Origin: Todiramphus chloris collaris
Taxonomy: Eukaryota > Chordata > Aves > Coraciiformes > Alcedinidae
Length of the DNA: 64,000 nt
Direction of reading: 5' to 3'
NCBI GenBank assembly: GCA_025345505.1
Contig: JANVCC010000011.1
Coordinates: 6,574,767-6,638,766, forward strand
Shown here: positions 37,058-49,771 of the stretch, one piece after another
How the letters are laid out: the number at the start of each line of letters is the position of its first letter
How positions within the stretch are numbered: position 1 is the stretch's first letter
Made by a program: the position numbers and the translations under genes
Notes under the pieces: generated by a model
The model's database searches: none
Seen by the model: only the letters and a program-made list of their open reading frames with translations
Told to the model about the DNA's origin: nothing

Positions 37058-40000
37058 ATTAAAAACCAAGAATCTTGTTACCTCTTTTTCTAGGCCTGAA
37101 CATAGTGGGAAAGAACTGTGCTTCTTTGATATCCAGCATAGGATAAAAAGACTTTCCAGAAATAAAAAAAAACAAACCAACCCAAACAGAATGTTAATAG
37201 TTCCTCCTTAAATTACTAGTGTCCTAATATGAAATATGAGCCTTGGGAAAGATTATTGGTGGAGTTGGGGGAAAAAAGCACACCAGACGTGACCAAAATC
37301 TTCTGTGTGCATGGATTGTGTATAAGGGTTCAAAGAGGGCACAGTTTGAAGTGGCAGTCTGCAATATGTCCATCTTAAAAGTAAAGCTTCTAAATACATT
37401 TTGTGTTGAAAAGCAAGTGGACAGTTTGGTAGAGGTTTTTCTTTATGCCAAGTGGAAATAGCGACAGGTTGCAAGTGGTATCATTCTGTCTGACCCATCC
37501 AGTGCTCACCATGTGGAACTGCTCTCCAGGATGCTCTTGAAGATACCTTCTTGGCATCCAGTCTCTCTGCTAGAGTAGCTTTCAGGTTCAAGGCTGTAGA
37601 GGCACTCAATTTACTTGATGCTTTGTACCCAGACTCCAGTGTATGTGTAACTGTTTAGGCAATTTCTTTCTCCAAAACCCATGAAGTGGAAGCACTATGG
37701 AGTTTGTGATGTTACTACACCTCTAGTGCCATATGCAAATAATGCATTGCCAATTTACACATTGATGTCAAAGTGAAATTGGAAGACAGTGAATGTGAAC
37801 ATGAAAAATGATATTTAGAAGTTTGAGTTCAATTTAGATGATACGGATAAATCTCTCCTGGCAACTACATGGCTGTGATATGCTGTAACTTAATTTAATA
37901 TTATTTGACTTTTACTGATGACTATAACAGAGCTTTTTTGTATTGACATGAAAAGCTGCCAGTAAGTACCTCTTGAAAAGAATAATTAAAAAGAAAAAAA
38001 AAATGGCATTCTAAAATGCTTTTTCACTTTTTCATGGAAAGACTTCTTTGGGCTGTATCATGTTGTGCCTTTGATCTGTAATGGGGGGCTGACTCTATGT
38101 CAAAGAGAGGGGGGATCAGTGTGTCATATGGCCATTTATAATGTTTTCTTGTTATGTTTAGGTCACTTTTTCTTTTGTGACTGGTGATAAAAAGGAACAT
38201 AAAGAAATTGTGATATGAAGCTTGTTTGTCATTTAGGCAATACTTAGTAAAGAAGTTTTGTGAGTGTGAGATGATGTAGGACGTCATCTTTTCAGTCCCT
38301 GCTCATGGTGTCATCCAGAGGATTTAGAAATCTGTGGGACACAGTGGCTTCTGTTGTGCTGGACCGCGTGGTACAGCCTGTGCTGAAGAGCAGTGTCTTT
38401 CCTGAGCATTTCCCAGACTGCCAAATGTGGCCTCATTTGAGCTTATGAAGGCCACACAACTCTGAGACAGCTGATTCTGCACAGCTTTTAGGTAGTTGTT
38501 TGGAGCAAGGCTCAGGGTGTTATATGTAAGGTAACACGTTACAAATCGGTACTGTGTATATTTAATTTGTAAAAGCTCTTACTCTCTAGATGCTGGACTT
38601 GTCTGTATATCACTGATAACAAATAGGGTAGGGCTGTTTGATTGAGTTATTCCAGGATGAAGGAGACTGCCCACTAAAACACCTGTGGGTTGCTCAGCTG
38701 GATTTCCAAAAGCATCAAAGCTGGGCTGGTACTTTTTATTCCCGCTATCACTATAAATGCATTTTAAAGTACTGCTTGCATCACTTCTCGAGGTTGAGCT
38801 CTAACACATTATCATGACTGAACAAGCTGAACTGGTCAAATAGCAGAAATAGCTAACTTTATTTTCTTGGGCATTCAGTTTGAGGTTCTTAGAAAGCTAA
38901 GTCTCTTTTTCCAGTGCTTTCCTAACCTGTAGGTGAGACTATTTTGGAGACTAGCTGCCTATTGGCAACCTTGGAGCCTTGGTTCTTTTCATTGCCAGCA
39001 CGTCACCTTCATGTAAGGACTCCGGTGATGTGCTTTTGTGGTGGTGTGGAGTGCTGCAGTTGGGTTGGTGTTAGTGAACTATCTGACTTGTCCAGGAACA
39101 AATCTGAACTGATTCTTTTCAAGGTTTATTCTGCGTAGACTTAAAAAGTTGAAAGGAAACAATGGTGGTATGTGCAACGTTTTTATGAGGTCACAAGCCA
39201 AAGCTGTAGTTTGAAACTCTCCTCTTTATCTGCAGGTAATAAACACACTACCTGTTGAAGAAATGAAATTTTATTGTAGTAATTCCTTTGCAGGAGTTAT
39301 GTTTGTACACTTTTGAGTATCTCCCTAGTGCATACAACCCACCTCTTCTTGTCGCATTGAGGGTTTATCTTCTCTTCTACAGTCTGGTCCACTGCTGAAG
39401 GCTTCACAACCAGAAAAGGAGCTTTATCTACTCCTAATAACAACTTAGTGCTGTGACACAGTGATCAAAGCCTTGAAAAATAAAAGGAGATTAAAAAAAA
39501 AAAATACAAATTTCAATTATCTGCCAATCAGCTCTTCAGCTATGGCCAGCACCTTGGTAGAGGAGTGGATTTTTTGAGAGAACTGTTGGTGAAAGCCTTG
39601 TGTTGCTTGCTGGGTCAAGTGTCCAAAAGTGATGCAGAATTGATATAATAGGGCCAAATTTGACTGGAAATTTTCTCTATTATCAAGAGAGCAAAGCATT
39701 GTTAGATTTTTGATGTGTTTTCAGGGTGGTGTATTCACAGCCATGGAAGGATCTTCTTATTTCTGGATGAGTATTTTTATAGTAGTCCCATAATGACGTT
39801 TTCTTGGTATTTTTAGCAGAATGAACTCCCAGCAGAACCCAGTATTGGGTGGTCAACAGATGCTTGCTTTATCTAGCAATCCTGTTTGCAGAGATTACTA
39901 AAAGCATCTCCTGAAAACTGGATGGTCTAAACTCTGTTTACCAGTTTGGGCGCCGATTCAGTCAGGCTGAACTTTGGTAAACCACCAAATGTTCCGTGCT

Positions 40001-43000
40001 TCAGGTCACTGTATGTGAAGTACTTGCTAGTACTTTGCATTTGGTATTTACATGGCAAGTTTGCTGGGACAAGCGATGACTTCTGTTCCGGTTTGTGATC
40101 CCCGTGAGAGGCAAAGTGCTAGAAAAAAACCCCAACTAAACAAAAACAAAACCCCAGCCCTTCAGGTCAAAGAGTTATAATGGAAAAAAGTGAAATTAGG
40201 AACTCTGCAAAGAAGGGGACACTGTGTGACTCTTACAACCTCTGACACTGAAGTCCTGATTTGATCAGCAGGTAAGTTATTTGAACATGCAGTCAGATAT
40301 GTGTTTGTGCTGAAGGCTAAATGGCTTTGTGATCATTATTTAATGAAAACCACATGTGGTATTGTCAGGCGAGACACTTTGTTCTGTGCTGTAGAACACA
40401 CGAAACAGCCCTTAAAATCTGACAGCTTGCTGGTGCCATTTGTCTTTTGGAAATAGTTATATTGGTAGCGGTTGGCTCCTGCTAGTCTAGCTTTAGTGGT
40501 TAATGGCTATTGAATTCCTTCAGCATCAGTAATAACAGCAGCAGGCTGAGGTTGACACAGGAGACAGTGATTTGAAAAGAGGGAAAGTCAAAATTAGTGA
40601 TGCAGAAGCATGGTGGGTGCACACACATGGGACAACAGGCTTTCCCAAGCTTTTGCTGACAAGGGGTACAATCAGTTATAGTCAGGCCCACTGGGTTTTG
40701 TCTTGTTCCTTATCCCTAAGGACTGCTGTTTGTTCAGCTGCTTTTCCACTTGTCTTCTCTTTTCGTTGTGAAGAACTGTCTATAAATCAGGCTGAGATGT
40801 TGAGCTGGCACAATATCTGTATTCAGAGACTGAATTCAGTTGGAAAACAGGTTAAATTCTCCAGCTATCAAAATAGGCTGAGCAAACATGCAAAATACAT
40901 TGCTCTTTGGAGACCTGCGATGCCATCGTGGTTCGATAGGGCTGGAGACACTGTCACAGAAACCCTCTCCTGGCTGTCTGAGTGCTACAGCCCTTTGTCC
41001 AAGGGGAGAGTTCATTGTGTGGAGCAGAAAATGCGAAGTAAAGAGATGGTTCTACTCCCTCAGGGTTTCCTCAATCACATCCTCGTTTAAAAGAATGTGT
41101 CCATAGCTTAGATTTTGATTGTTCTGGACTTCAGTTGAGGGATGCTTTGAATTTCAGTGTTAGCTGAAACTCTTCTGCATTCTTTTGCTTTTATTATCAA
41201 AGCACCCAATATCCTTATAAGGGTTGCCCCTACCAACAAAGACCTTTTTGAGTTAGTTTGGTTAGAAAAAGGTGTTTCTAGAGGACACTTGATGAATTCC
41301 TAGTGAGCAAGTATGGAAACTCTAATGTTGAAGTACATAAGGGCTCACCAGAAAACCCACTGAAGCCAAAGGAAATACTGTAATCAACTCCAGTAGTGAA
41401 AACCCTGTGGAAGATAATGTAAAAATGTTTTCTTCCTCTGTTTATAAACTGTTTATCTGAACAAATTTGGCTTTTGACACCTCTTTTTCCTTGCACCTTA
41501 TTGAATTTCTCTTGTCTATCCTCTTGTTGCTCTAGGTAATAATTGTTCTAGTTACTGTTCACAAGCAGCAAAGGATCATCATTTTGAAGGACAGTCTTCT
41601 TGTCTTATGACAGTGGGTGGTGGGGAAACACTAGCTTCATTTCCTACAAGAAAGTAGTGCGTCCTAAGCAAAGCAGCCTCAGCTGGAACTGGTCATGTCT
41701 TTGAAATGTGATCATCCACTTGAGCTGTAGTTAAATGTACCATAAAGGTTACAGATCTCGCATCTGCCTCAGTTCAGGATTTATCTTGGCTAGGAAAGAA
41801 ACAACAGGGTAATTGTGCTGATGGTGATGCAAGGCTCCCAAAGTAGCCTGTTGCGTTGCTCTGACTTCCCTCACTAATCACCACTTGCTAAACTGACCCA
41901 AAGTCTCCTTTGCTGTACTGTACTATATCCAGCTGAGAGAGATTGCTGGCTGTCATCACCCAGGGATGCCATCACACCCTTTCCCTTCATGTGAATGAGC
42001 TGTAACTTAAACCAGAAGTAAAAACTCTGCCATGTGAGTTGAGAGTGGTTTGGTTTTTTCCCTCAAATGGGAGCCACAGATCCAGAGTAAAAACATAAAG
42101 TCTAATGCTTGCCCCTCCAAATACAGTTAGCTGGTATCTGGGGAAAGACAACCCAGATACAGCAGAAACTGAGATGTCAATGAGTGTAATTTACGCTGTA
42201 AATGTTGTCAGTAAAAAAATTAGACTGGTTTTAAGAGTATAACCAGAGGTCAGTTCATCTGCCTGGATAAACAGGAGCTTGCTCTACTATACTCAGAGAT
42301 TGTCTCTGTTTCCATACAAATAACAAGCTATTAGCACTTCCTAGATGTGATCACATTTATTGAACCAGTTTTCCTTTTCCAGGAGGCTCAGAAGATAATT
42401 TTAGTTCTGGTTAATGCCACAATAAAACTCAAGAAGCAGATGCCATCTTTACATTGTCACCTTTTGCCTCTTCCACTTCTGCTTGTCTTGGGGGTAACAT
42501 TCCCAAGGACATGTGTGCTTTTGAGTGCACTATGGTGGAGTCCCTGCTGAGCATCTGGAGTCCAGCCCGGGTCCACAGGCTACCTGCCATAGCCAAAATC
42601 TGTGTCAGTTGTGGTTTTATCTGTGCATGGTTGCCTTGAAGAGAGGGGATGCTAAAAGTATTCATGCTTTCATGGGTAGCAGTCAAAGGCTCTGGTGTGT
42701 CTGGTGTCACATGAATGCAAACCTCGGACCTTTTCAAAGCTTGATCCCTGTAGCATCTTTCATCCATGAATCTGCTACTTCCTCGTACTGCTCATGCCTC
42801 AAGCATGGTGGAGGTCTCAGAATGGATAGTCCTGATTGCATGAACCACTGGATCTGACTTCTGCTTTAGCTAGAAGGAAGAGCATCCATGGGTCATCTTC
42901 TATGCCACCTCAAGTTTCTTACTATGAACACAAACCTAACTAATGCAATAAGCTCATTCTCAGCCAGGCCATCCTGCAAAGAATGTTTCCCCTATGGGAC

Positions 43001-44690
43001 CAATAGAAGAGATTAAGATGCTAAGAATCAGTGGGGGTTTGGTGCAAGTGAGTAAATCTCTAATGAGCAGGTGAATGCTGCTCTCCGTCTGGGGAGACAT
43101 GGCTGTGGGGAGGAGGAGAGTCATTCTGAGCTGTCACTTTGGTGGTGTTGTGAATATCTCCAAGGGTCTGGATTGCATCATTGGGATGAGCTTTAGTAAA
43201 TATAATGGCCGCAGTGTCCCCAGCAATCAAACCTTTATGGAGGGGGAAGCAGAGGAGGGGGGGAATGCAGTTTTGACATTTTAATGGAGTGAGATTAAAA
43301 TGTTTGGTCTATGGTGGGGAGAGCTGCCGCGATTTCAGGTGCTGCCGTTGCCTCAACTCTTGCATCCTGTTGGGAAGAAAGCCTTACTGTTGGCCCCCAC
43401 GTACAGTCAGCACCAAAGGGGAAAACTAACTTCTGAAGCCAACATTTTGGGGGAGAAAGGGCCATTTGATGAGAATATGGAGGAAGCCCAGCGCTTGTTG
43501 CTGTACTGGTTTGGAGTGAGAAGTGCAGCTCTGGATATCAGGGAAGTGGTTTAAAACATGCCATAGTTCTTAGCATAATAAGATGCACTGCAGATATGTC
43601 ACATCCATTTTATTCCCCACAGCTGTTTACAAAAGGGGGAAAAAAATAAATCTGAGATTGGAGCAGCTGCAGTCACTCAGCTGTCAATATGGGACAAGGC
43701 TCTTTCTGCTTCTCTTTTATTTCCACTTCACTCTGTTCTGCTGCACGTATTTGGCTGTTCTGTGAATTTGCAGATCGTGAGATTTATTTTTTTTCAAACT
43801 GCCTTTGATCTATACAGAAAGACTCACGCAGCCCTCATTTTAATTCATTAATACTGTGAGTAGGCATTTTAATTTTATGTTTACTGGCTTGTTTCCCTTT
43901 GTAATGTTATCTAACTGACAAGTTCATCGTGCTCTGCATTACCTTTAGGTTCTTGAGTCTAAAACATTTACTCTCTCCTGAAAACTATGATCATTTTTAG
44001 AGATGTTATAAAGGCATCTTTATTTCCTCAGGAGAAAACCTGAATTACTCTCAGCTTTGATTAGTAGCAAATCAGTATTGAAGAACATAATTTTTTTTTT
44101 CTTTTTACAGACAGCATGAACAAAGGGTATTTCATACCATCAAGTGTAGCTGGAATTGTAGTTTAAAAACCTGCTCAAGCACTAAAAGCAGTGTTTTGTT
44201 TGCAACTTCTATGCCAGGGAAGTCGCAGCATTAAAGGAAATTTCCTGGGTTAGAGTTTTTCTTCCCCACCAAGGTATGCTGTCTTTTCCCCGACAATTGT
44301 GAATTTAGCACAATGTACAGAATTTTAGCGAGAACCCCGATTCCTGAAGGGGAGGAGAGGATGTGTTTCTTGTTGATCAAGCACAACCATTTCAGTGGAG
44401 AAAATGCACTACAGCTGGTCAGACCATTGATCTCAATTGCTTGTGGGGGTAGTGCTGTCTTTGGGAAGGGGATAGGTGTTAGCAAATCACCAAACTGTGA
44501 ATCATTGACTGTCAGAAGCATTTGGCTTGTCTGGTTTTTTTTTTTAAGTTCTTCTGGTCAAGTGTGGTACAGTGGGGTTGAGAAAGGAATGTATTTTGGA
44601 TGACCAGGATGATGAATGTATGATGCTTCATGTTTATTTGTAATGTCCTTTTTTATACTTAGAAATGGCTTACCTATGTATCTGTATGTA

Positions 44691-44696
44691 AATAAA
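44691..44696 (+). terminator. RAB30: Candidate distal RAB30 poly(A) signal
   Basis: AATAAA overlaps a Pumilio-type TGTAAATA (44,687-44,694). The GT-rich run ccacttggtgtttaaag follows at a suitable distance for a downstream element. The sequence is directly visible; its use by RAB30 is inferred. Confidence 0.5.
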
Positions 44697-44715
44697 TGTT
44701 TAATCCTTTCCACTT

Positions 44716-47700
44716 GGTGTTTAAAGTTTCTGATTTGAACTGCAAAGCAAAGCTGCCTTAAAAACGTGTGCAAGACAGATTCACTTGACATGATTTAATA
44801 TCAGATCAACAAATGTATGGCTGCTAAGGCTTTTCTGCTTGGGTTGAGCATACTGCTTTCACAGGACTGGGACCTCACAAGAAGAGCAGAAGTAGAGCTG
44901 CTGTCCATGGGAACAATGTCCCTTTGCACTAGAACAGAAGAAAAAAAATATTCAAAACGAGAGATCAGAGAAAAGTTGGAAATACCGCAGAAATGCCGGT
45001 ATCAGTCACTAGAGGGTGGTCTTTGACAGAGGTACCATCTTCTTTCACCGTCATTGCAAACCTGTAGCTAGTTAAACTCTCGTCCTAGAAAGATGCTAGG
45101 TTTGCGTTGGATGAAGATGATGGTTGGATGATCCTGTTGTCTCGATTTTTTTTTAATAAATATTTTTTGGGGGGGCCCAATTCCCCACCCCCCATCTCCC
45201 CCTTTACTTTTTTTTAGTGCTAATTCTTTTCAGACTTCACCTTGTTCTTAGAACTCTACTGGAGTTCCCCAGGGACCTATCTTTCTAAAATCCTTTTGGA
45301 CAAGATCTCCCATTTTAAGCCTTTAGTTTTCTGGTCAGTATATAAAGTTTGTGCTCTGACTCATTCTGGGGATCAGGTTTCCTCCTCTGTGCTCGGCTCC
45401 ACATCAAAGATGACTTCTGCTATGACCTGTGAAGCTTGAAGATGCCATGTGTCTTTTATTGCCTCTTCCACTGACCTTGAAGCTCCTTCCTTGGTAAGCG
45501 TCTGACATGAGGGCTAGACCATCTGCTCTGTGTTCCCCAGGAAGCTGGCAATTTGAGTCAGTGATAAAACAAAAGAGGTATTTTAGGAGGGAAAAGTCCC
45601 TGTGTGCCTCTAGGTAGGAACTGGGCAAAGGGGAGGGGAAGAAAACATCCTTAAAGCTCAGACAGCTTGGGAATTGAGTATTATACTGAAAGTGAGGAGG
45701 GCTGAAGTGTGTTGCCTGTGTGGGCAATGGCTGGAGAAGCCAGAGCAAGTCCTTCCTGGGGAAAGGCAAGGGTCAGGTGAAGTGTGTCAGCCCTTCTTTG
45801 CAAGGAGCATGTAACCACTGGGATGTGCAACCTTCTCCTTGTTCAGCAGGTGTAGCAGCAAGGGCACAGCCTGTGCCAAGCTTTGGTGAGGATAAAAGGA
45901 TTGCAGGAGCATGAAGGCTCTCTGCAAAAGGGAAGAAACTGCCCCGGGGGAGAAACGCAAGACTGACAGGCTCCAGGAGCAAAACCAAGGCAGCTTATTG
46001 CCTCTCCTCCATCTTCTCATGTACAAAGTCTTCCTACCGAGCACCTGGGGAGCTGCCCAGAAGATGTCATCTTGCTGATAGAGGTCTGTCACACAACAGT
46101 ACTTTTTGGTCTTGCTATGTGTGCAGTCTTCTTGCATAAAGCACAGGAGATCTGACTGCCCTGCATTAGTTTCAAAGATACTGTACAGACAGTCCTACCT
46201 AATTTAAAATTTAATCTTGATTTATGGATTTCTGTGCGACAGGAATCAACCACAAACCCAGTATGTATTTTCAGGAGTTTTATTACCTTCAGAATTAAAC
46301 ATGCTGAGCTTTACTCTTTTTGTACAAGCTTATAATTATAAGCACATCAGCTTGCACCAAAAGCTATCACTTGCTGTAGTGTGCGGATGAATTCACTGCT
46401 GAATAAAATCACAAAAATGGGCAAAACGTTTCATGTCAAGATGCTGTCGGGTGTATGATGTAGAAGTTTGGGCAGTGTTTCAGAGCTAGGTGCATCAGGC
46501 CTCTGGTGTATCACTTGGATCAGGTCTAACCCCTATGATAAAGTGGGTCATCAAAAGGGAGTACTTAAAGAGCCAGTGATACTGCAGGCTCATATTGTGT
46601 AGGAGGCTGTAGTGGAAACAACCAGTTTCAAGTTCTATATGTTTGAGCACTGATGTCTTCAGACCCTTTCAGTATTGCCTTCCCTGTGCTCAGTGGTTTG
46701 GCTATGAGTAATGCTGTCTTTCCCTTTGTCTCTTCTACATAAGCTATAAATGGAGATTTGCCACTTCCAGGCAGGCTGCATTTCTTACTCTTTTTCCACT
46801 GGTCTCTAACAAATTCATCAAGTAGGATTTTATTTGCAATAGACACAATCTTTTGAACAGACATAACACTGGTAAACACAGGCACAAGCACAGGCTTGTT
46901 CACTTGGGCTCACCCTAGAGCCCAGCACTATCCTGACCAAAGCAACCCCGGTGCAGTTACAGTGCTTTGATTTTATTTTATTTTTTTTTTTGTCAAGTGC
47001 AGGACTAAAGCTCAGCTGGGCAAGCCATCAACAGCCTACAGAGTCTACATGGCTTCTTCCATTGACATCCTGTCCTTTTAGCTGTGCCAAGAAGCACCAC
47101 ACAAGGATTTGTGTGTCCCTTACAGAACAGCATTGCCATGCCCTGCTGTGGTGGTTTAGGCAGGTGGCACTGGCAGAGCACTTAACAAGTGACTCCACTC
47201 ACAGGTATGATGCTTGAAGTTACTTTGGTCATCAAATTATGATGTTTAATTCTGCCTCTTTTTCCCTCCTCTTTTTTAATCATTGTTTTGGTTTTTTGTT
47301 GGGGTTTTTTTTTGCTATAGACAGATGTTCCCTTTTCATCTGTTTAGGTCTAGGGTCCAGAGACTACAGGGATCTAGGCTTAGACTTGTGAGAAATAACC
47401 TTGACCCTCCTGCTAAAACCACCTACCGTTGCAGCGTCCTTAAATACCAAGAAGAACTTCTGGGTTGTGCTTGAGTATCTTGATGGGCAGAACAGCAAAA
47501 AGAAAAGATGGTTTGATGATTAAGGTGTTTCGCTGATAGCCAGAGCTAGGCTCCTTGCTCTCTTAATAATGTTGGGCAGGCCTTTGAACCTCTGCCACAG
47601 TTTTCCTCAACTGTAAGTAGTGAAAAAAATAACCAGCCAACACTGACTGCTACGGAAAAGCTTCTTTGTAGAGTTAGTTTACCTGTGCAGACTGGCTGTG

Positions 47701-49514
47701 TAGCCAGGAGGAGCTGTTTTCTTTGGTCAGCCTGCAGCCTCAGCACGCTTGCACCCTTGGTAGGAAAGGCTGTATCTCCTTACCACCCTGCTCAGCTGCA
47801 GAAGCAGCTCGTTTGGTTTGAAATATCCTCCCTCCCATCTCTCAAGGAGGAATGCATTTGGTTAGAAGGTGCAGAACTTAGGGTAGAGACCATGAAATGG
47901 AAAAGGTTTACCTATGGGTTCTGTATGTATGAGCTGTCCTAAAATAGTGGATAAGGGACAAGGTGGTGAAAGTAGACGCCCTCATATTTCCCTGAGTGTC
48001 CTGAAAATAATGAGCAGATACATAATTATTTTATAGAAGAGATAGGAAGGGACACAAGGATTACAGTTCTAAGTCCAAAGATCTGGGGTTTTTTTGGTTT
48101 TTTTTTTTTGGCCATCCCAAGCATGGTTCTATTGGGTTGTCTTAGGCAGCTCCTGCCTCAACACACTGGTTTGTGTGCATGCTCCAGAGAGGTACCTACA
48201 GTGAGACCCAGTCAATGTTCAGAGAAGCCCTTCTGGCCTGGACTCCCAACACTGACTAACAATGTGTCGTAAGTAAAATACACAGCTGTGGAATGATAAC
48301 TGGGGACAATTTTAAAAACTAAAATCATATTACAGTTGCAGCATCGTTCACATATAAGGAAAGGTTTAATAGCAGAGAAACTTTCAAGGCAGGGTGCAAC
48401 TGGTATGCCAGAAATCCATTTCACAGCAGTTGCCTAGACAAAACTGCTCACAAGCAGCACGGGGGATGGAGTGCAGTGAAGATTCCACGGCCAGGTCCTG
48501 CAAACTTGCAAGAGAAATGGGAACTTGCTGTTCCTACAGAACTGATAAGCTGCCGGTTTGCAACCCTGGGCCAACAGTCTGTCAGCTTTTGACAAAGTAC
48601 TGTCCTTTGTGCAAACTTTGCTCGTTATAATGTCATTATAATACCAAAACACACCTCCAGCCCAGAGGCTACCCACCTCCAAGGTGCGACCACCTCACTG
48701 AGTTTGCGCTGTGAACTGTCTTCAGCTGTATCTTTAAAAGCCAAGCGAGAGAAATTTACACCAATCATCATAAAGGTATTTATGACTAGAGTCACTCAAG
48801 CTCCACCTTGAAGGTAAAAATTATTATAAAAATGGTTTAGGTAAGGGGAAATGTTAGGGAGGACACTATCAGGGACAAGTCAGCAGAAATGAAGTGAGGG
48901 CTCAAACTTAGAAACATAATCACGTCTATTTTGTGGCAGAAAATGAACCAAGTAAACTCTCCCTGTCACAAGTAATGGTGCATATTCATTCTACACCTCA
49001 AAAAAGAATAAGTCACAGCAGATAATCTTAGGCACACTTTTGTTTTACAAGTCAGCACCTACAGGCTGATGCGATCCTGTGCCACTCAGTTCCTACATCC
49101 TTCTGCAGGACCTGACCCTCAACCTTGCAGCAGCAGCTCCAAGGTTTCTCTGTTCAATGATTCCAAATGCAGCTCTTCTGAGGGGGGGATAGGGAAGATC
49201 CTAAAGCAAGGAAGAGGAAAAACACTGCCAGGAATCTGACACTAGCAGTCTTTAACTTGAAAAAGCCTACAGGAAAACTGGGAGTTGCTACCTACCTCAG
49301 GATGGTCTCCTCCACCCAACTCAACCCTGTTACAGGATTTTAAGTGGGCTCAAACACAAGGCTCCCATTCTCTGATGAAAACTTGGCCCTGATCCACAGA
49401 GTGTCAGTGGGCAAGAATCTGGAGTGGACATGGACTCCAGGGCTCTTCTTGTGATGAAAACACTGAACATTAAAACAGTACCTGTACTTGATAAAGTGAG
49501 ATCTATTAAACACA
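44716..49514. other. Intergenic DNA between convergent RAB30 and DDIAS
   Basis: No gene or CR1 piece was recognised. It has a T run followed by G7 and C-rich runs (45,148-45,203), a G/T-rich tract (about 48,088-48,111) and otherwise ordinary sequence. Short open frames here have no support. Confidence 0.55.
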
Positions 49515-49532
49515 CAAACATGTACAGAACTT

Positions 49533-49538
49533 TTTATT
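49533..49538 (-). terminator. DDIAS: DDIAS poly(A) signal candidate
   Basis: TTTATT on the plus strand is AATAAA for DDIAS, about 235 bases beyond its stop codon. This gives a short 3' UTR ending near 49,515. Confidence 0.6.
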
Positions 49539-49771
49539 GCACGTTCTAGAGTTAATTTACAATAAAATACAGTACTGCAAATTCTGTTCTCCCCCATATC
49601 TGCGGTACAAAGACCTGCAAATAAACATGATTCATTGTGGGAAAGCATATGCCAATAGGTGTATAAAAAACTTTAATTATTAAATAGCCCTTTTCTTCTA
49701 CTGGATCCTTCCAAAAATACTTTAAAATAAAAAGAACACATCATAGAAGTATCTTTCTTTTTTTTTTTTCT

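Larger units (their letters stand above)
36313..44715 (+). other. RAB30: RAB30 3' UTR, probable extent
   Basis: This stretch follows the RAB30 stop codon and has no coding potential. It holds AATAAA hexamers at 37,052, 37,161, 39,238, 39,479 and 44,691. The last has the best context, with a GT-rich stretch some 15-30 bases downstream. No CR1 or LTR piece was recognised here, unlike the flanks, which fits a long constrained UTR. Its extent is inference: the short ends near 37.1 or 39.5 kb could be the main ones, with the rest being intergenic. A/C-rich low-complexity tracts lie at 36,659-36,702, 37,160-37,192 and 40,123-40,160. Confidence 0.5.

Noticed and set aside
40572-41090. Plus-strand open frame of 172 codons in the RAB30 3' region
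   Set aside because: No family resemblance, lies in probable 3' UTR, and has the random composition of a chance frame.
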